Assembly: GCF_000472665.1 (NCBI RefSeq)
Contig: NZ_AXAC01000003.1
Span: 62,001 to 126,000, forward strand
DNA length: 64,000 bases
Reading direction: 5' to 3'
Source of the DNA: Acetobacterium malicum subsp. dehalogenans DSM 11527
GTDB taxonomy: Bacteria > Bacillota > Clostridia > Eubacteriales > Eubacteriaceae
The notes under the pieces are model-generated. The model had not been told where the DNA came from and did no database searches. It saw only the letters and a program-made list of their open reading frames with translations. This document shows positions 18,896 through 26,820 of the stretch, piece by piece. Within the stretch, counting starts at the first letter, position 1; each line of letters begins with the position of its first letter. A program made the translations under genes and the position numbers.

Positions 18896-19609
18896 ATGAA
18901 AAAAGAAGTCAACCGCAATCACGCGCTGGCGCAAAATCAATGTAATCAGACAATTATCAGTCTGGGGCAATCATTGGGCGCTACAGAAATCGGGTTTTCC
19001 GATTTATCGCTACTACCGGCCCAAAAAAGAATGAACTTTGAGCACGGCATCAGTGTAGTTATTAAGCTTTCTGATGGTATTTTAAATCAGATCGGGACTG
19101 AACCGACGCAAACTTATTTCAGCCACTACCGGAGTGTTAACCGTCTGATTGATGACATCTGCCTACGGATTTTATTAGCGCTGGAAGCCCAAGGTTATCC
19201 CAGTGTGGCGATTCCCGCATCTCAGTCTGTGACCGATCCGAAAGATCCGTTCACCGGCGCATTTCAACATAAAACAGCCGCCGTTCTGGCAGGACTGGGG
19301 TGGATCGGACGCAGCGCCTTATTTATTCATCAGCGCTACGGACCCCGGGTCCGCCTCGGGACTATCTTAACCAATGCTCCGATAGTCGCGGCGGAACCGG
19401 TCACTAAAAGCGCTTGCGGTTCCTGTCGGGCCTGTGTCGGTGCCTGCCCGGCAATGGCCATTGAAGGCCGGCTATGGGAACCCGGCATGCCGCGCAATCA
19501 GCTTTATGATGCCTACGCCTGCAGCCAGTATATGAAAGAAGTCTATCATCATATCGGCCGGGGTGTTGTCTGCGGCTTATGTGTTGTCGCCTGTCCGATT
19601 AAAAAATAA
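18896..19609 (+). CDS. QueG-like double [4Fe-4S] cluster protein
   Basis: 237 residues with two ferredoxin-type clusters near the C-terminus: C-x2-C-x2-C-x3-C-P (CGSCRACVGACP, about 179-190) and a C-x2-C-x3-C-P ending CGLCVVACPIKK. The middle segment AVLAGLGWIGRSALFIHQRYGPRVRLGTILT is the conserved core of epoxyqueuosine reductase QueG and related corrinoid/Fe-S reductases. It lacks the C-terminal HEAT-like region of full-length QueG (about 380 residues), ending right after the second cluster. It may therefore be a QueG relative with another substrate, and queuosine synthesis should not be assumed. No other queuosine gene is nearby. Confidence 0.75.
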   Translation: MKKEVNRNHALAQNQCNQTIISLGQSLGATEIGFSDLSLLPAQKRMNFEHGISVVIKLSDGILNQIGTEPTQTYFSHYRSVNRLIDDICLRILLALEAQGYPSVAIPASQSVTDPKDPFTGAFQHKTAAVLAGLGWIGRSALFIHQRYGPRVRLGTILTNAPIVAAEPVTKSACGSCRACVGACPAMAIEGRLWEPGMPRNQLYDAYACSQYMKEVYHHIGRGVVCGLCVVACPIKK

Positions 19610-19720
19610 GCAACTTTTGATCAAATGATTTATAAATTTTCTGCAAAAGATTGCTTTAATTGGGAAAAATGCTTAAATAGGTTTTTTTTTCTTGAAAAAT
19701 ATTATATAATAGATAAGGAG

Positions 19721-19748
19721 AACTGCCGGCTGGTTTTGCTAGGCAGTT
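19721..19748 (+). other. Hairpin in the leader of the DUF512 gene
   Basis: Inverted repeat AACTGCC (19721-19727) / GGCAGTT (19742-19748), followed by TTTT. A TATAAT lies just before it (19705-19710). It is either the terminator of the upstream Fe-S gene, 110 bases after its stop, or a leader hairpin of the downstream gene. Confidence 0.45.
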
Positions 19749-19774
19749 TTTAAATTGTAAAGAAACAGAGAGAA

Positions 19775-21109
19775 GTGTTGAAAAAATTTATAATAAACGG
19801 CGTTGAGAATGATAGCATTCTCAATGAAATGGAAGTCGAAGCGGGGGATATCCTGCTGTCGATCAATGGCATGCCGGTAACGGATATATTGGATTATCGC
19901 TATCTGATTGCCGACGATGCCCTAGAGGTCGAAATTGAAAAACCGGATGGCGAAATCTGGGTACTGGATATTGAAAAAGAATATGAAGAAGATTTGGGGG
20001 TAATCTTTCCGGAAGCGATGATTGGCACAAAGACCTGCAAGAATAATTGTATCTTTTGTTTTATCGATCAGCTGCCAGCTGGCATGCGCGACAGCCTGTA
20101 TGTCAAAGATGACGACGAACGATTATCGTTTTTAACCGGCAATTATATTACCATGACAAATCTCACCACCGATGAACTGAATCGAATTATTCGCTACCGC
20201 ATTATGCCGATGAATTTATCGATTCACACCACCAATCCCAGTTTAAGGATCAAGATGCTTAAAAACCGTTTTGCCGGGGATGTGATGGCATATCTTAAGA
20301 CCTTTTATGATAATGGTATTCAAATGAACGGTCAAATTGTGCTGGTTCCTGATTGTAACGATGGCAACGAACTGGTCAAGACACTTACTGATTTAAAAGC
20401 GTTTTATCCCGTTCTGCAGTCCGTTTCGGTGGTCCCGGTGGGTCTTTCCAACCATCGCAAGGGTTTGGAAAAGCTTCGTCAATTTAATCAGGATGATGCC
20501 CTGAAAACCCTGGAAATTATTAATGCCGTCCATAATGAAATGGAAGCCGCGTATGGCGATGGATTTGTCTATCCCAGCGACGAGTTTTTTTTACTGGCTA
20601 AGCTTCCCATTCCTGAAAGTGCTTATTACAACGACTTTCCCCAAATTGAAAATGGGGTGGGGATGATGGCTGATTTTACGGCCTCGGTTCAGGAAGCCTT
20701 ATCGGTGATCAAAACTGAGAATGCTGATTTACCAACAACCGCCACCAAAAGAATCGGGATCCTGACCGGTACAGCAGCATATGATTATCTCAACAACCTT
20801 ATTGCTGAAATTAAACAGGAATATCCATTGCTGGTTCTGACCGTTTTTCCAATTACTAACCATTTTTTTGGCGAAGCCATTACCGTATCCGGGCTGCTCA
20901 CCGGTGCTGACATCCTTGCCCAAATCAAACCCCTGCAGGAGCTAAATCCCTGCGATTTGCTGCTGCTGCCTGAAAATGCCCTACGCAGCGGTACCGACAC
21001 CTTATTGGACGACTGGACCCTGGAAACATTAGGCGAAGCCCTTAATGTGATAATTCAAGGCGTTCCGATTCAGGGTGAAGAACTGTTACAAACGTTATTA
21101 GACAATTAA
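19775..21109 (+). CDS. DUF512 radical SAM family protein
   Basis: Predicted Fe-S radical SAM-like oxidoreductase of unknown substrate. N-terminal PDZ-like domain (about 1-60: ILNEMEVEAGDILLSINGMPVTDILDYRYL). Then a cluster motif C-x3-C-x2-C in GTKTCKNNCIFCFIDQ (C88, C92, C95), a TIM-barrel-like middle with HTTNPSLRIKMLKN, and the C-terminal DUF512 domain. 444 residues, normal for the family. The start is GTG 19775 or the adjacent TTG 19778; both are close to a weak AGAGAG. The gene lies 58 bases upstream of der, an association I recall from other Clostridia; the two may be cotranscribed. Confidence 0.85.
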   Translation: MLKKFIINGVENDSILNEMEVEAGDILLSINGMPVTDILDYRYLIADDALEVEIEKPDGEIWVLDIEKEYEEDLGVIFPEAMIGTKTCKNNCIFCFIDQLPAGMRDSLYVKDDDERLSFLTGNYITMTNLTTDELNRIIRYRIMPMNLSIHTTNPSLRIKMLKNRFAGDVMAYLKTFYDNGIQMNGQIVLVPDCNDGNELVKTLTDLKAFYPVLQSVSVVPVGLSNHRKGLEKLRQFNQDDALKTLEIINAVHNEMEAAYGDGFVYPSDEFFLLAKLPIPESAYYNDFPQIENGVGMMADFTASVQEALSVIKTENADLPTTATKRIGILTGTAAYDYLNNLIAEIKQEYPLLVLTVFPITNHFFGEAITVSGLLTGADILAQIKPLQELNPCDLLLLPENALRSGTDTLLDDWTLETLGEALNVIIQGVPIQGEELLQTLLDN

Positions 21110-21167
21110 AAATATGATTAAAAAATAAAATTATGAATAATGATTATAAATGAAGTGAGGAAATAAA

Positions 21168-22487
21168 ATGCCAAAACCTATCGTAGCAGTAGTTGGCCGC
21201 CCGAATGTGGGAAAGTCAACGCTGTTTAATAAATTAGTTGGAGAACGTATAGCCATCGTCGAAGATACTCCCGGTGTAACCCGGGATCGGATCATTGCCG
21301 ACGCCGAATGGCAAAACCACCATTTTACCCTGATCGACACCGGCGGGATCGAACCCCATACCAAGGATGACATTCTTTTGCAAATGCGGATTCAGGCTGA
21401 AATCGCCATCGATATGGCCGATCTGATTGTCCTGATGGTCGACGGTCGTGAAGGAATGACCGCATCGGATCTGGAAGTTGCCAATATGATCCGAAAACAT
21501 GAAAAAGATGTGTTATTGGCCGTCAATAAGGTTGACAGCCAGGGTCTGGAAAATAACGCCTTTGAATTCTATAACCTGGGAATCGGGGAACCAATAGCTA
21601 TCTCAGCCGAGCAGGGATTGGGTTTAGGTGATTTTCTCGATGAAATCATCAACCATGTTAAGCGTTATTACGACGAAGAAGAAACCGAAGATGACCGACT
21701 ACGGGTTGCCGTTATCGGCAAACCAAATGTCGGTAAGTCGACCCTGATCAATAAGGTCCTGGGCGAAGAGCGACTGATCGTCAGCGATATCCCCGGGACA
21801 ACCCGGGATGCCGTCGATACCGGCGTCAGATACGACGGGGAAGACTATGTCTTAATTGATACCGCCGGATTGCGACGCAAGAAAAAAATCTACGAAGATA
21901 TAGAACGTTACAGCATCATCCGCGCCATTGCCGCCGTTGAACGAAGCCAGGTAGTGCTGGTTCTGATTGATGCATCCCAGGGCGTCACCGAACAGGATGC
22001 TAAAATTGCCGGGATCGCCCATAATCGCTCCAAGCCATCGATTATTATTGTCAATAAGTGGGACGCTGTGGAAAAAGATAATAAAACCATGAAGAAGATG
22101 GAAGGGGATATCCGCGACGCACTTTCATTTATGGATTACGCACCAATCATTTTTATCTCAGCCAAAACCGGTCAGCGATTGGGTAAAATATTTGAAACCA
22201 TCGAATATGTCAAAGCTCAGAGCGCCAAACGGATCACCACCGGTAAGGTTAATGAAGCGCTGGCCGAATTTGTAATGATGAAACAGCCGCCATCAAAACA
22301 TGGCCGTCGTCTGAAATTATATTATGCATCCCAGGTAGCCATTAATCCGCCAACATTTGTGGTATTTGTCAATGATATGACCCTGGTCCATTTTTCATAT
22401 CAGCGTTATCTGGAAAACAAGCTCCGTGAAACCTTTGATTTCTTTGGAACACCGATTCGTTTCTTTATCCGGGAACGGTCGGAGTAA
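21168..22487 (+). CDS. der: Ribosome assembly GTPase Der (EngA)
   Basis: Double GTPase needed for 50S subunit maturation. Two G domains in tandem: GRPNVGKS (about 10-17), DTPGVTRDR and NKVD in the first; GKPNVGKS (184-191), DIPGTTRDAVDT, DTAGLRRKKKI and NKWD in the second. A KH-like C-terminal domain contains NPPTFVVFVND and ends FFGTPIRFFIRERSE. 439 residues. ATG after GTGAGGA. Its terminator, 32 bases downstream, is the integration site of the Tn7-like element. plsY, a common der neighbour, sits elsewhere in the window. Confidence 0.97.
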   Translation: MPKPIVAVVGRPNVGKSTLFNKLVGERIAIVEDTPGVTRDRIIADAEWQNHHFTLIDTGGIEPHTKDDILLQMRIQAEIAIDMADLIVLMVDGREGMTASDLEVANMIRKHEKDVLLAVNKVDSQGLENNAFEFYNLGIGEPIAISAEQGLGLGDFLDEIINHVKRYYDEEETEDDRLRVAVIGKPNVGKSTLINKVLGEERLIVSDIPGTTRDAVDTGVRYDGEDYVLIDTAGLRRKKKIYEDIERYSIIRAIAAVERSQVVLVLIDASQGVTEQDAKIAGIAHNRSKPSIIIVNKWDAVEKDNKTMKKMEGDIRDALSFMDYAPIIFISAKTGQRLGKIFETIEYVKAQSAKRITTGKVNEALAEFVMMKQPPSKHGRRLKLYYASQVAINPPTFVVFVNDMTLVHFSYQRYLENKLRETFDFFGTPIRFFIRERSE

Positions 22488-22518
22488 GATCTCAAGTTTA
22501 ATTACCAGATTTTGTTTT

Positions 22519-22566
22519 AAAGAACGAAAATTTTGCCGCAGCGTGTGCAGAATTTTCGTTCTTTTT
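22519..22566 (+). terminator. Intrinsic terminator of der; transposon insertion point
   Basis: Perfect 14-bp stem (22519-22532 with 22551-22564), then a T-run. The Tn7-like element begins at 22567 inside this T-run, and the 5-base duplication TTTTT leaves the terminator functional. Confidence 0.9.
22562..22566. repeat. Target-site duplication, left copy (TTTTT)
   Basis: Five Ts abut the left terminus. The matching copy at 31530-31534 abuts the right terminus. Five bases is the duplication length of Tn7-like elements. Because the target is a homopolymer, the exact phase rests on the TGT...ACA termini. Confidence 0.75.
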
Positions 22567-22742
22567 TGTGCATTGACATATAACCCGTACAAAATTCAAT
22601 TATAAAAATCCCATAAAAAAGCCATTCGTTTTTTTTATTACCACTTATATGTCAAAATATTTTGACATATAAGTGGTAATTTTTGATTTTTTGACATATA
22701 ACACGTAAAAAACGAAAATTTGACATATAACACGTAAAAAAA
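22567..22742. repeat. Left transposon end with five TnsB-type sites
   Basis: Core TGACATATAA followed by a CCGTA/CACGTAAAAA-type tail. Copies pointing inward start near 22574, 22663, 22692 and 22721. One copy points the opposite way (about 22638-22655) and forms a palindrome with the second. The last two copies are nearly identical (TGACATATAACACGTAAAAA). Confidence 0.85.
22637..22680. repeat. 44-bp perfect palindrome inside the left end
   Basis: Two TnsB-type sites head to head: 22637-22658 is the exact reverse complement of 22659-22680, and five Ts follow. It could form a cruciform, bind two TnsB molecules in opposite orientation, or act as a terminator shielding the cargo. Confidence 0.85.
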
Positions 22743-23035
22743 GTTAGAATCATTATTATGAACTTTAGTTTCTTTTATAAATGAAATATATATACATAGA
22801 AAGCAACTTACATGAAAAAGATCGATTTGATCGTAAATGTCAATTAAACATGATTGTATTGCTTATAAATCATTTCTGAATGTTTGTGAAAGTAAAGATT
22901 GATAAAATATGTAGCCAATACCATATTACCCTTCCCGAAACAATGTAACTTTGTCATAAATGTACTCATAGACTTTATACTCGGAGCTGAACATCTTATT
23001 TTAAATGAATATATGAACAATTATTCAAATATTGA
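22743..23035. other. Gene-free spacer between left end and cargo promoter
   Basis: AT-rich, no open frame or ribosome site worth naming on either strand, no further copy of the end repeat. Nothing recognised up to the operator-like repeat at about 23010. Confidence 0.5.
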
Positions 23036-23091
23036 TTGACAATTAGTCCATGAAAGAGGTATAATCGATACATGAATAGCTGTTCATGTAT
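23010..23091 (+). promoter_or_regulatory. Promoter and ArsR-type operators of the metal resistance genes
   Basis: TTGACA (23036-23041), 18 bases, TATAAT (23060-23065). Two imperfect inverted repeats of the ATATGAACA / TGTTCAT kind flank it: one upstream at about 23010-23031 and one just downstream of the -10 at 23068-23091 (ATACATGAA ... TTCATGTAT). This fits metal-relieved repression by the ArsR-family regulator encoded next. Confidence 0.7.
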
Positions 23092-23118
23092 AAATCTTTT
23101 AAATGTAAGGGGAATGAC

Positions 23119-23487
23119 ATGATTCGTATTGAGAATCCAATCGAACGTTGTGATTGTAATGTAATCCATGAGGATGTTGTAAAGCAAGTTAAGGATAAAA
23201 TGCCAAAAGAAGAGCTCCTATATGATCTTGCTGAGTTATTCAAGGTTTTTGGAGATTCAACAAGAATCAAAATATTGTGGGCATTAGCTGAAAGTGAGAT
23301 GTGTGTATGTGACATCGCATTTCTATTGAATATGACACAATCCGCCATTTCACATCAGCTAAAGGTTTTAAAACAAGCAAAACTTGTGAAAAATAGAAAA
23401 GAAGGAAAAGTAGTATTCTACTCATTGGATGATGACCACGTTAAGCAAATATTTAATCAAGGGATGGTACACATAAACGAAAAGTAG
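23119..23487 (+). CDS. ArsR/SmtB-family metal-sensing repressor, CadC-like
   Basis: 122-residue winged helix repressor. Likely metal ligands are C11 and C13 (CDCNVIH) in the N-terminal arm and C62 and C64 (EMCVCDIAF) in the alpha-3 position, the ELCVCD-type box of CadC/ArsR. This suggests thiolate coordination of Cd, Pb or Zn. The recognition helix is MTQSAISHQLKVLKQAKLV, followed by the wing KEGKVVFYSLDD. Start ATG 23119 with AAGGGGA upstream; the frame stays open 11 codons further but without a ribosome site. It precedes its probable target, the ATPase, by 36 bases, behind a promoter flanked by operator-like repeats. Confidence 0.88.
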   Translation: MIRIENPIERCDCNVIHEDVVKQVKDKMPKEELLYDLAELFKVFGDSTRIKILWALAESEMCVCDIAFLLNMTQSAISHQLKVLKQAKLVKNRKEGKVVFYSLDDDHVKQIFNQGMVHINEK

Positions 23488-23523
23488 AAATATAGTTGAT
23501 AATAAAAAAGGAGGAGATCAATA

Positions 23524-25875
23524 ATGGAAGAATCAAAAATTGAACTTGTTTTAGATGGTTTGGATTGTGCTGTCTGTGCGGCAAAAATTAATGATAAAGC
23601 GAACAATATAGAGGGAGTTAAAGAGTCCACGCTTAATTTCGTCTCTAAAATTATGACTATTGAACTGGATAATGCTGATATGAAAGAATCTGTTATTAAA
23701 CATGTAACGGAAATTGTATATAAGATTGAACCTGATGTCACTGTGTCTGAAAAGTTGCATGATAAATACATTAAAAAGACACTTGTATTAGAAGGACTTG
23801 ATTGCGCTAATTGTGCTTTGAAAATTGAAGGAAAAATCAAGGAACTAGATAGCATAAAAAACGCCAATGTTGATTTTACAACGGGTAAACTTAATATTGA
23901 AACAAGAAATAGAGATCTCGAAACAGCAATAAAAGATATTAAACTTATTGTAAAAAAAATAGAGCCTGATGTAATGGTAAACGAAGAAGCTAAAAAAGCT
24001 ACCGAGGAACATGTGGAAATTGGTGATGAAAATAGGAAAGAGCTTGTCAAATTAGCAATCGGTGGGGTGTTGTTTGCCATTGCTTTAATATTTACATTCC
24101 AAACACCAGTGGAATTTATTTTGTATTTTGTTGCGTATTTGATAGTTGGCGGAGAAGTTGTGTTGCGAGCTGCTAAAGATATAAAAAACGGACAGCTTTT
24201 TGATGAAAGTTTTCTGATGTCAATCGCAACGATAGGAGCATTTGCTATCGGTCAATATCCAGAAGGTGTTGCAGTAATGCTGTTCTATCAAGTGGGCGAA
24301 TTCTTCCAGGATTTGGCGGTAAACAGGTCCAGACGATCGATTGCCGAACTTATGGATATTAGACCTGATTACGCAAATTTAAAGGATGGGGATGATATCA
24401 AAATTGTTTCTCCAGAGGATGTGCTTATCGGAGAATATATTATTGTGAAACCAGGTGAAAAAGTACCACTTGATGGAGTTGTTGTTGAAGGGAAATCCAT
24501 GATGGACACTTCAGCACTTACGGGGGAGTCCGTTCCTCGTGAAGTAGAAGTTGGTAATGAAGTCTACGGAGGGTTCATCAATAAAAACGGGTTATTAACG
24601 ATTGAAGTTAAAAAAGAATTTGGCGATTCCACGGTATCAAGAATTTTGGAACTGGTTGAAAACGCCAGCAGTCGAAAAGCGCCTACGGAACAGTTTATTA
24701 CAAAGTTTGCGCGAGTATACACCCCAATAGTAGTAGTAGCAGCTTTAGCGCTTGCGATTATTCCGCCTTTAGTTATCCAAGGTGCAACTTTTTCTGACTG
24801 GATTTACAGGTCATTGGTTTTTTTGGTAATTTCTTGTCCTTGTGCATTGGTTATTTCAATCCCGCTGGGCTTTTTTGGTGGAATTGGAGGCGCTTCAAAA
24901 AATGGTATCTTGATAAAAGGTGGAAATTATCTAGAGGCTTTGAATAATGTTGATACTGTAATATTTGATAAAACTGGAACCTTGACAAAAGGTGTGTTTA
25001 AAGTAACAGAAATTAAAGCGGTCCAAGGCATAACCAATGATGAGCTTTTAATGTATGCTGCATATGCTGAAAATTATTCCAACCATCCCATTGCTCAATC
25101 AATTATGAAAGCTTATGGCAAAGAAATTGACAAAGGCGTAATTGAAGCGCATGAAGAACTACCCGGCCTGGGATTAAAGGTTAATATTAAAGGGAAGGAA
25201 ATTTTTGCAGGTAATGCAAAGCTGATGGCCGATAAAGAAATAGCCATACTGGAAAATGATGAACCTGGAACAATTGTATATATAGCGATAGATCGGAGTT
25301 ATGCAGGTTCGATTGTCATCTCAGATGAAATCAAAAAGGATTCTAAAAAACTTGTTGGTGACTTAAAAGCACTCGGTATAAAAAAGACTGTTATGCTGAC
25401 AGGCGATAATAAGATCATCGGTGATAAAGTTGGTAAGCAACTAGGATTGGACTTAGTTTATTCGGATCTACTTCCCGATCAAAAGGTAGAAAAACTGGAG
25501 CTGCTTTATAACCAAAAAAGCACTAAAGGATGCGTTGTTTTTGTTGGAGATGGTATAAATGATGCCCCAGTCTTAGCAAGAGCTGATGTTGGCGTTGCAA
25601 TGGGGGGGTTAGGATCTGATGCCGCTATTGAAGCTGCGGATGTTGTGCTAATGACTGATGAACCGAGTAAACTGATCAGTGCAATAAATATTTCAAAGAA
25701 AACGAGACGTATAGTATTACAGAATATTACTTTGGCGTTTGTTGTAAAAGTAATTGTCCTAATATTAGGTGCCGGTGGACTTGCTACAATGTGGGAAGCA
25801 GTATTTGCTGATGTAGGAGTTGCATTGTTAGCAGTCTTAAATGCTATGAGAGTCATGAATACGAAAAATTTGTAA
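23524..25875 (+). CDS. P1B-type heavy metal exporting ATPase (Cd/Zn/Pb), CadA-like
   Basis: Membrane pump expelling divalent soft metals. Two N-terminal heavy-metal-associated domains with C-x2-C sites: DCAVC (C15, C18) and DCANC (C94, C97). Then membrane helices, phosphatase motif TGES (ALTGESVPREV), the transport motif C-P-C (438-440, in ISCPCALVIS) and the phosphorylation site DKTGTLT (D482). Nucleotide-binding SNHPIAQS and the hinge GDGINDAPVLARADVG are also present. The CPC motif, MTGDN-type loop and ADVV segment indicate the Zn/Cd/Pb (P1B-2) group over copper pumps. 783 residues with tandem HMA domains. GGAGGAG before ATG 23524. A terminator follows. Confidence 0.92.
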   Translation: MEESKIELVLDGLDCAVCAAKINDKANNIEGVKESTLNFVSKIMTIELDNADMKESVIKHVTEIVYKIEPDVTVSEKLHDKYIKKTLVLEGLDCANCALKIEGKIKELDSIKNANVDFTTGKLNIETRNRDLETAIKDIKLIVKKIEPDVMVNEEAKKATEEHVEIGDENRKELVKLAIGGVLFAIALIFTFQTPVEFILYFVAYLIVGGEVVLRAAKDIKNGQLFDESFLMSIATIGAFAIGQYPEGVAVMLFYQVGEFFQDLAVNRSRRSIAELMDIRPDYANLKDGDDIKIVSPEDVLIGEYIIVKPGEKVPLDGVVVEGKSMMDTSALTGESVPREVEVGNEVYGGFINKNGLLTIEVKKEFGDSTVSRILELVENASSRKAPTEQFITKFARVYTPIVVVAALALAIIPPLVIQGATFSDWIYRSLVFLVISCPCALVISIPLGFFGGIGGASKNGILIKGGNYLEALNNVDTVIFDKTGTLTKGVFKVTEIKAVQGITNDELLMYAAYAENYSNHPIAQSIMKAYGKEIDKGVIEAHEELPGLGLKVNIKGKEIFAGNAKLMADKEIAILENDEPGTIVYIAIDRSYAGSIVISDEIKKDSKKLVGDLKALGIKKTVMLTGDNKIIGDKVGKQLGLDLVYSDLLPDQKVEKLELLYNQKSTKGCVVFVGDGINDAPVLARADVGVAMGGLGSDAAIEAADVVLMTDEPSKLISAINISKKTRRIVLQNITLAFVVKVIVLILGAGGLATMWEAVFADVGVALLAVLNAMRVMNTKNL

Positions 25876-25977
25876 AAATAGATTAAAGGATCATTAATTT
25901 AGTGTTGCTATTTTAGTTTCAAATGAAGCTTAAACATTAAACACTACTATACTTTTAACAAATTAAATTGAGCCTAA

Positions 25978-26009
25978 TGACGGATTGAAATAAAAAATTC
26001 AATCCGTCA
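25978..26009 (+). terminator. Terminator of the metal resistance operon
   Basis: Perfect 12-bp stem TGACGGATTGAA / TTCAATCCGTCA with an 8-base A-rich loop and a T-run after it. It separates the cargo from the transposition genes, which therefore need their own promoter in 26016-26139. Confidence 0.88.
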
Positions 26010-26139
26010 TTTTTGGTATTTAAACCTTAAAGTATCTTTGAATAAATTTCTGTGATTATTCTAAAGAAAATTGGATAAGTAAACGATAACAATATTTGCT
26101 TTTGAGTTTTGAGATTAATAAATATTGCGGAGGAAGCCC

Positions 26140-26820
26140 ATGTTAAGTGAAAAGCCAATCGAAATGCCACGCTCACAGAGCTATGGATCGAATTACTTTA
26201 TTTGTCATAGTCTAAAACTAAATCGAAGGGCATGTTTTTACAGTAATCTGGAATATGCGAACTTTTTATCTGTTGAATTGAACCCGCAAATTATTAAATA
26301 CGTCGAACAACCACTTCAAATAACTGGAAAAAATGATGATGGCAAAATGTGCAAAACAGTGTTTGATATGGAAGTTCTTTATGAAGACAATATTAATGAA
26401 TTATGGGAAATTAAGTATTCTTCTGATTTAACTGGAGACAATAAATCCGCAGTCAGAGCAAAGTCTCAAATTGCTATCCAAAAAAATTGGTGTTTGAAAA
26501 ATAATATTCTATATCGTGTGCGTACTGAAAATGATATTTTTCAAGGTCTGGAACATCTCAATAATATGAGATTTATGTATCACTGCATTTGTAGAACTGA
26601 TGAAAGGTTACTCGGAAATTGTATAAAACGAATAAAACGATTTATAGAACAAGTAGGGGATACTACAATTGGACATATCTATGAATCTGATCCAGAGCCA
26701 ACAATGGTATTTCCAAGCCTGGTCTATTTGCTGATACGTGATCAGATCAAAGCGGATGTGTTTAATCAGGAATTGAACTTTTATACAGAGGTGTGTTATG
26801 GCAAACGTTTTTTGGAATAA
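26140..26820 (+). CDS. tnsA: TnsA-type transposon endonuclease
   Basis: Makes the 5' nicks at transposon ends so that excision is cut-and-paste. 226 residues. The restriction-enzyme-like catalytic set is visible: E38 in FYSNLEYANF, D76 in KTVFDMEVLY, and E90-x-K92 in LWEIKYSS. VEQPLQI precedes the second motif, as in the family. A C-terminal helical part would contact TnsC. ATG 26140 directly follows GCGGAGG. The stop overlaps tnsB by 23 bases. Presence of a separate, intact TnsA sets this element apart from Tn5053/Tn402-type relatives, which lack it. Confidence 0.88.
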   Translation: MLSEKPIEMPRSQSYGSNYFICHSLKLNRRACFYSNLEYANFLSVELNPQIIKYVEQPLQITGKNDDGKMCKTVFDMEVLYEDNINELWEIKYSSDLTGDNKSAVRAKSQIAIQKNWCLKNNILYRVRTENDIFQGLEHLNNMRFMYHCICRTDERLLGNCIKRIKRFIEQVGDTTIGHIYESDPEPTMVFPSLVYLLIRDQIKADVFNQELNFYTEVCYGKRFLE

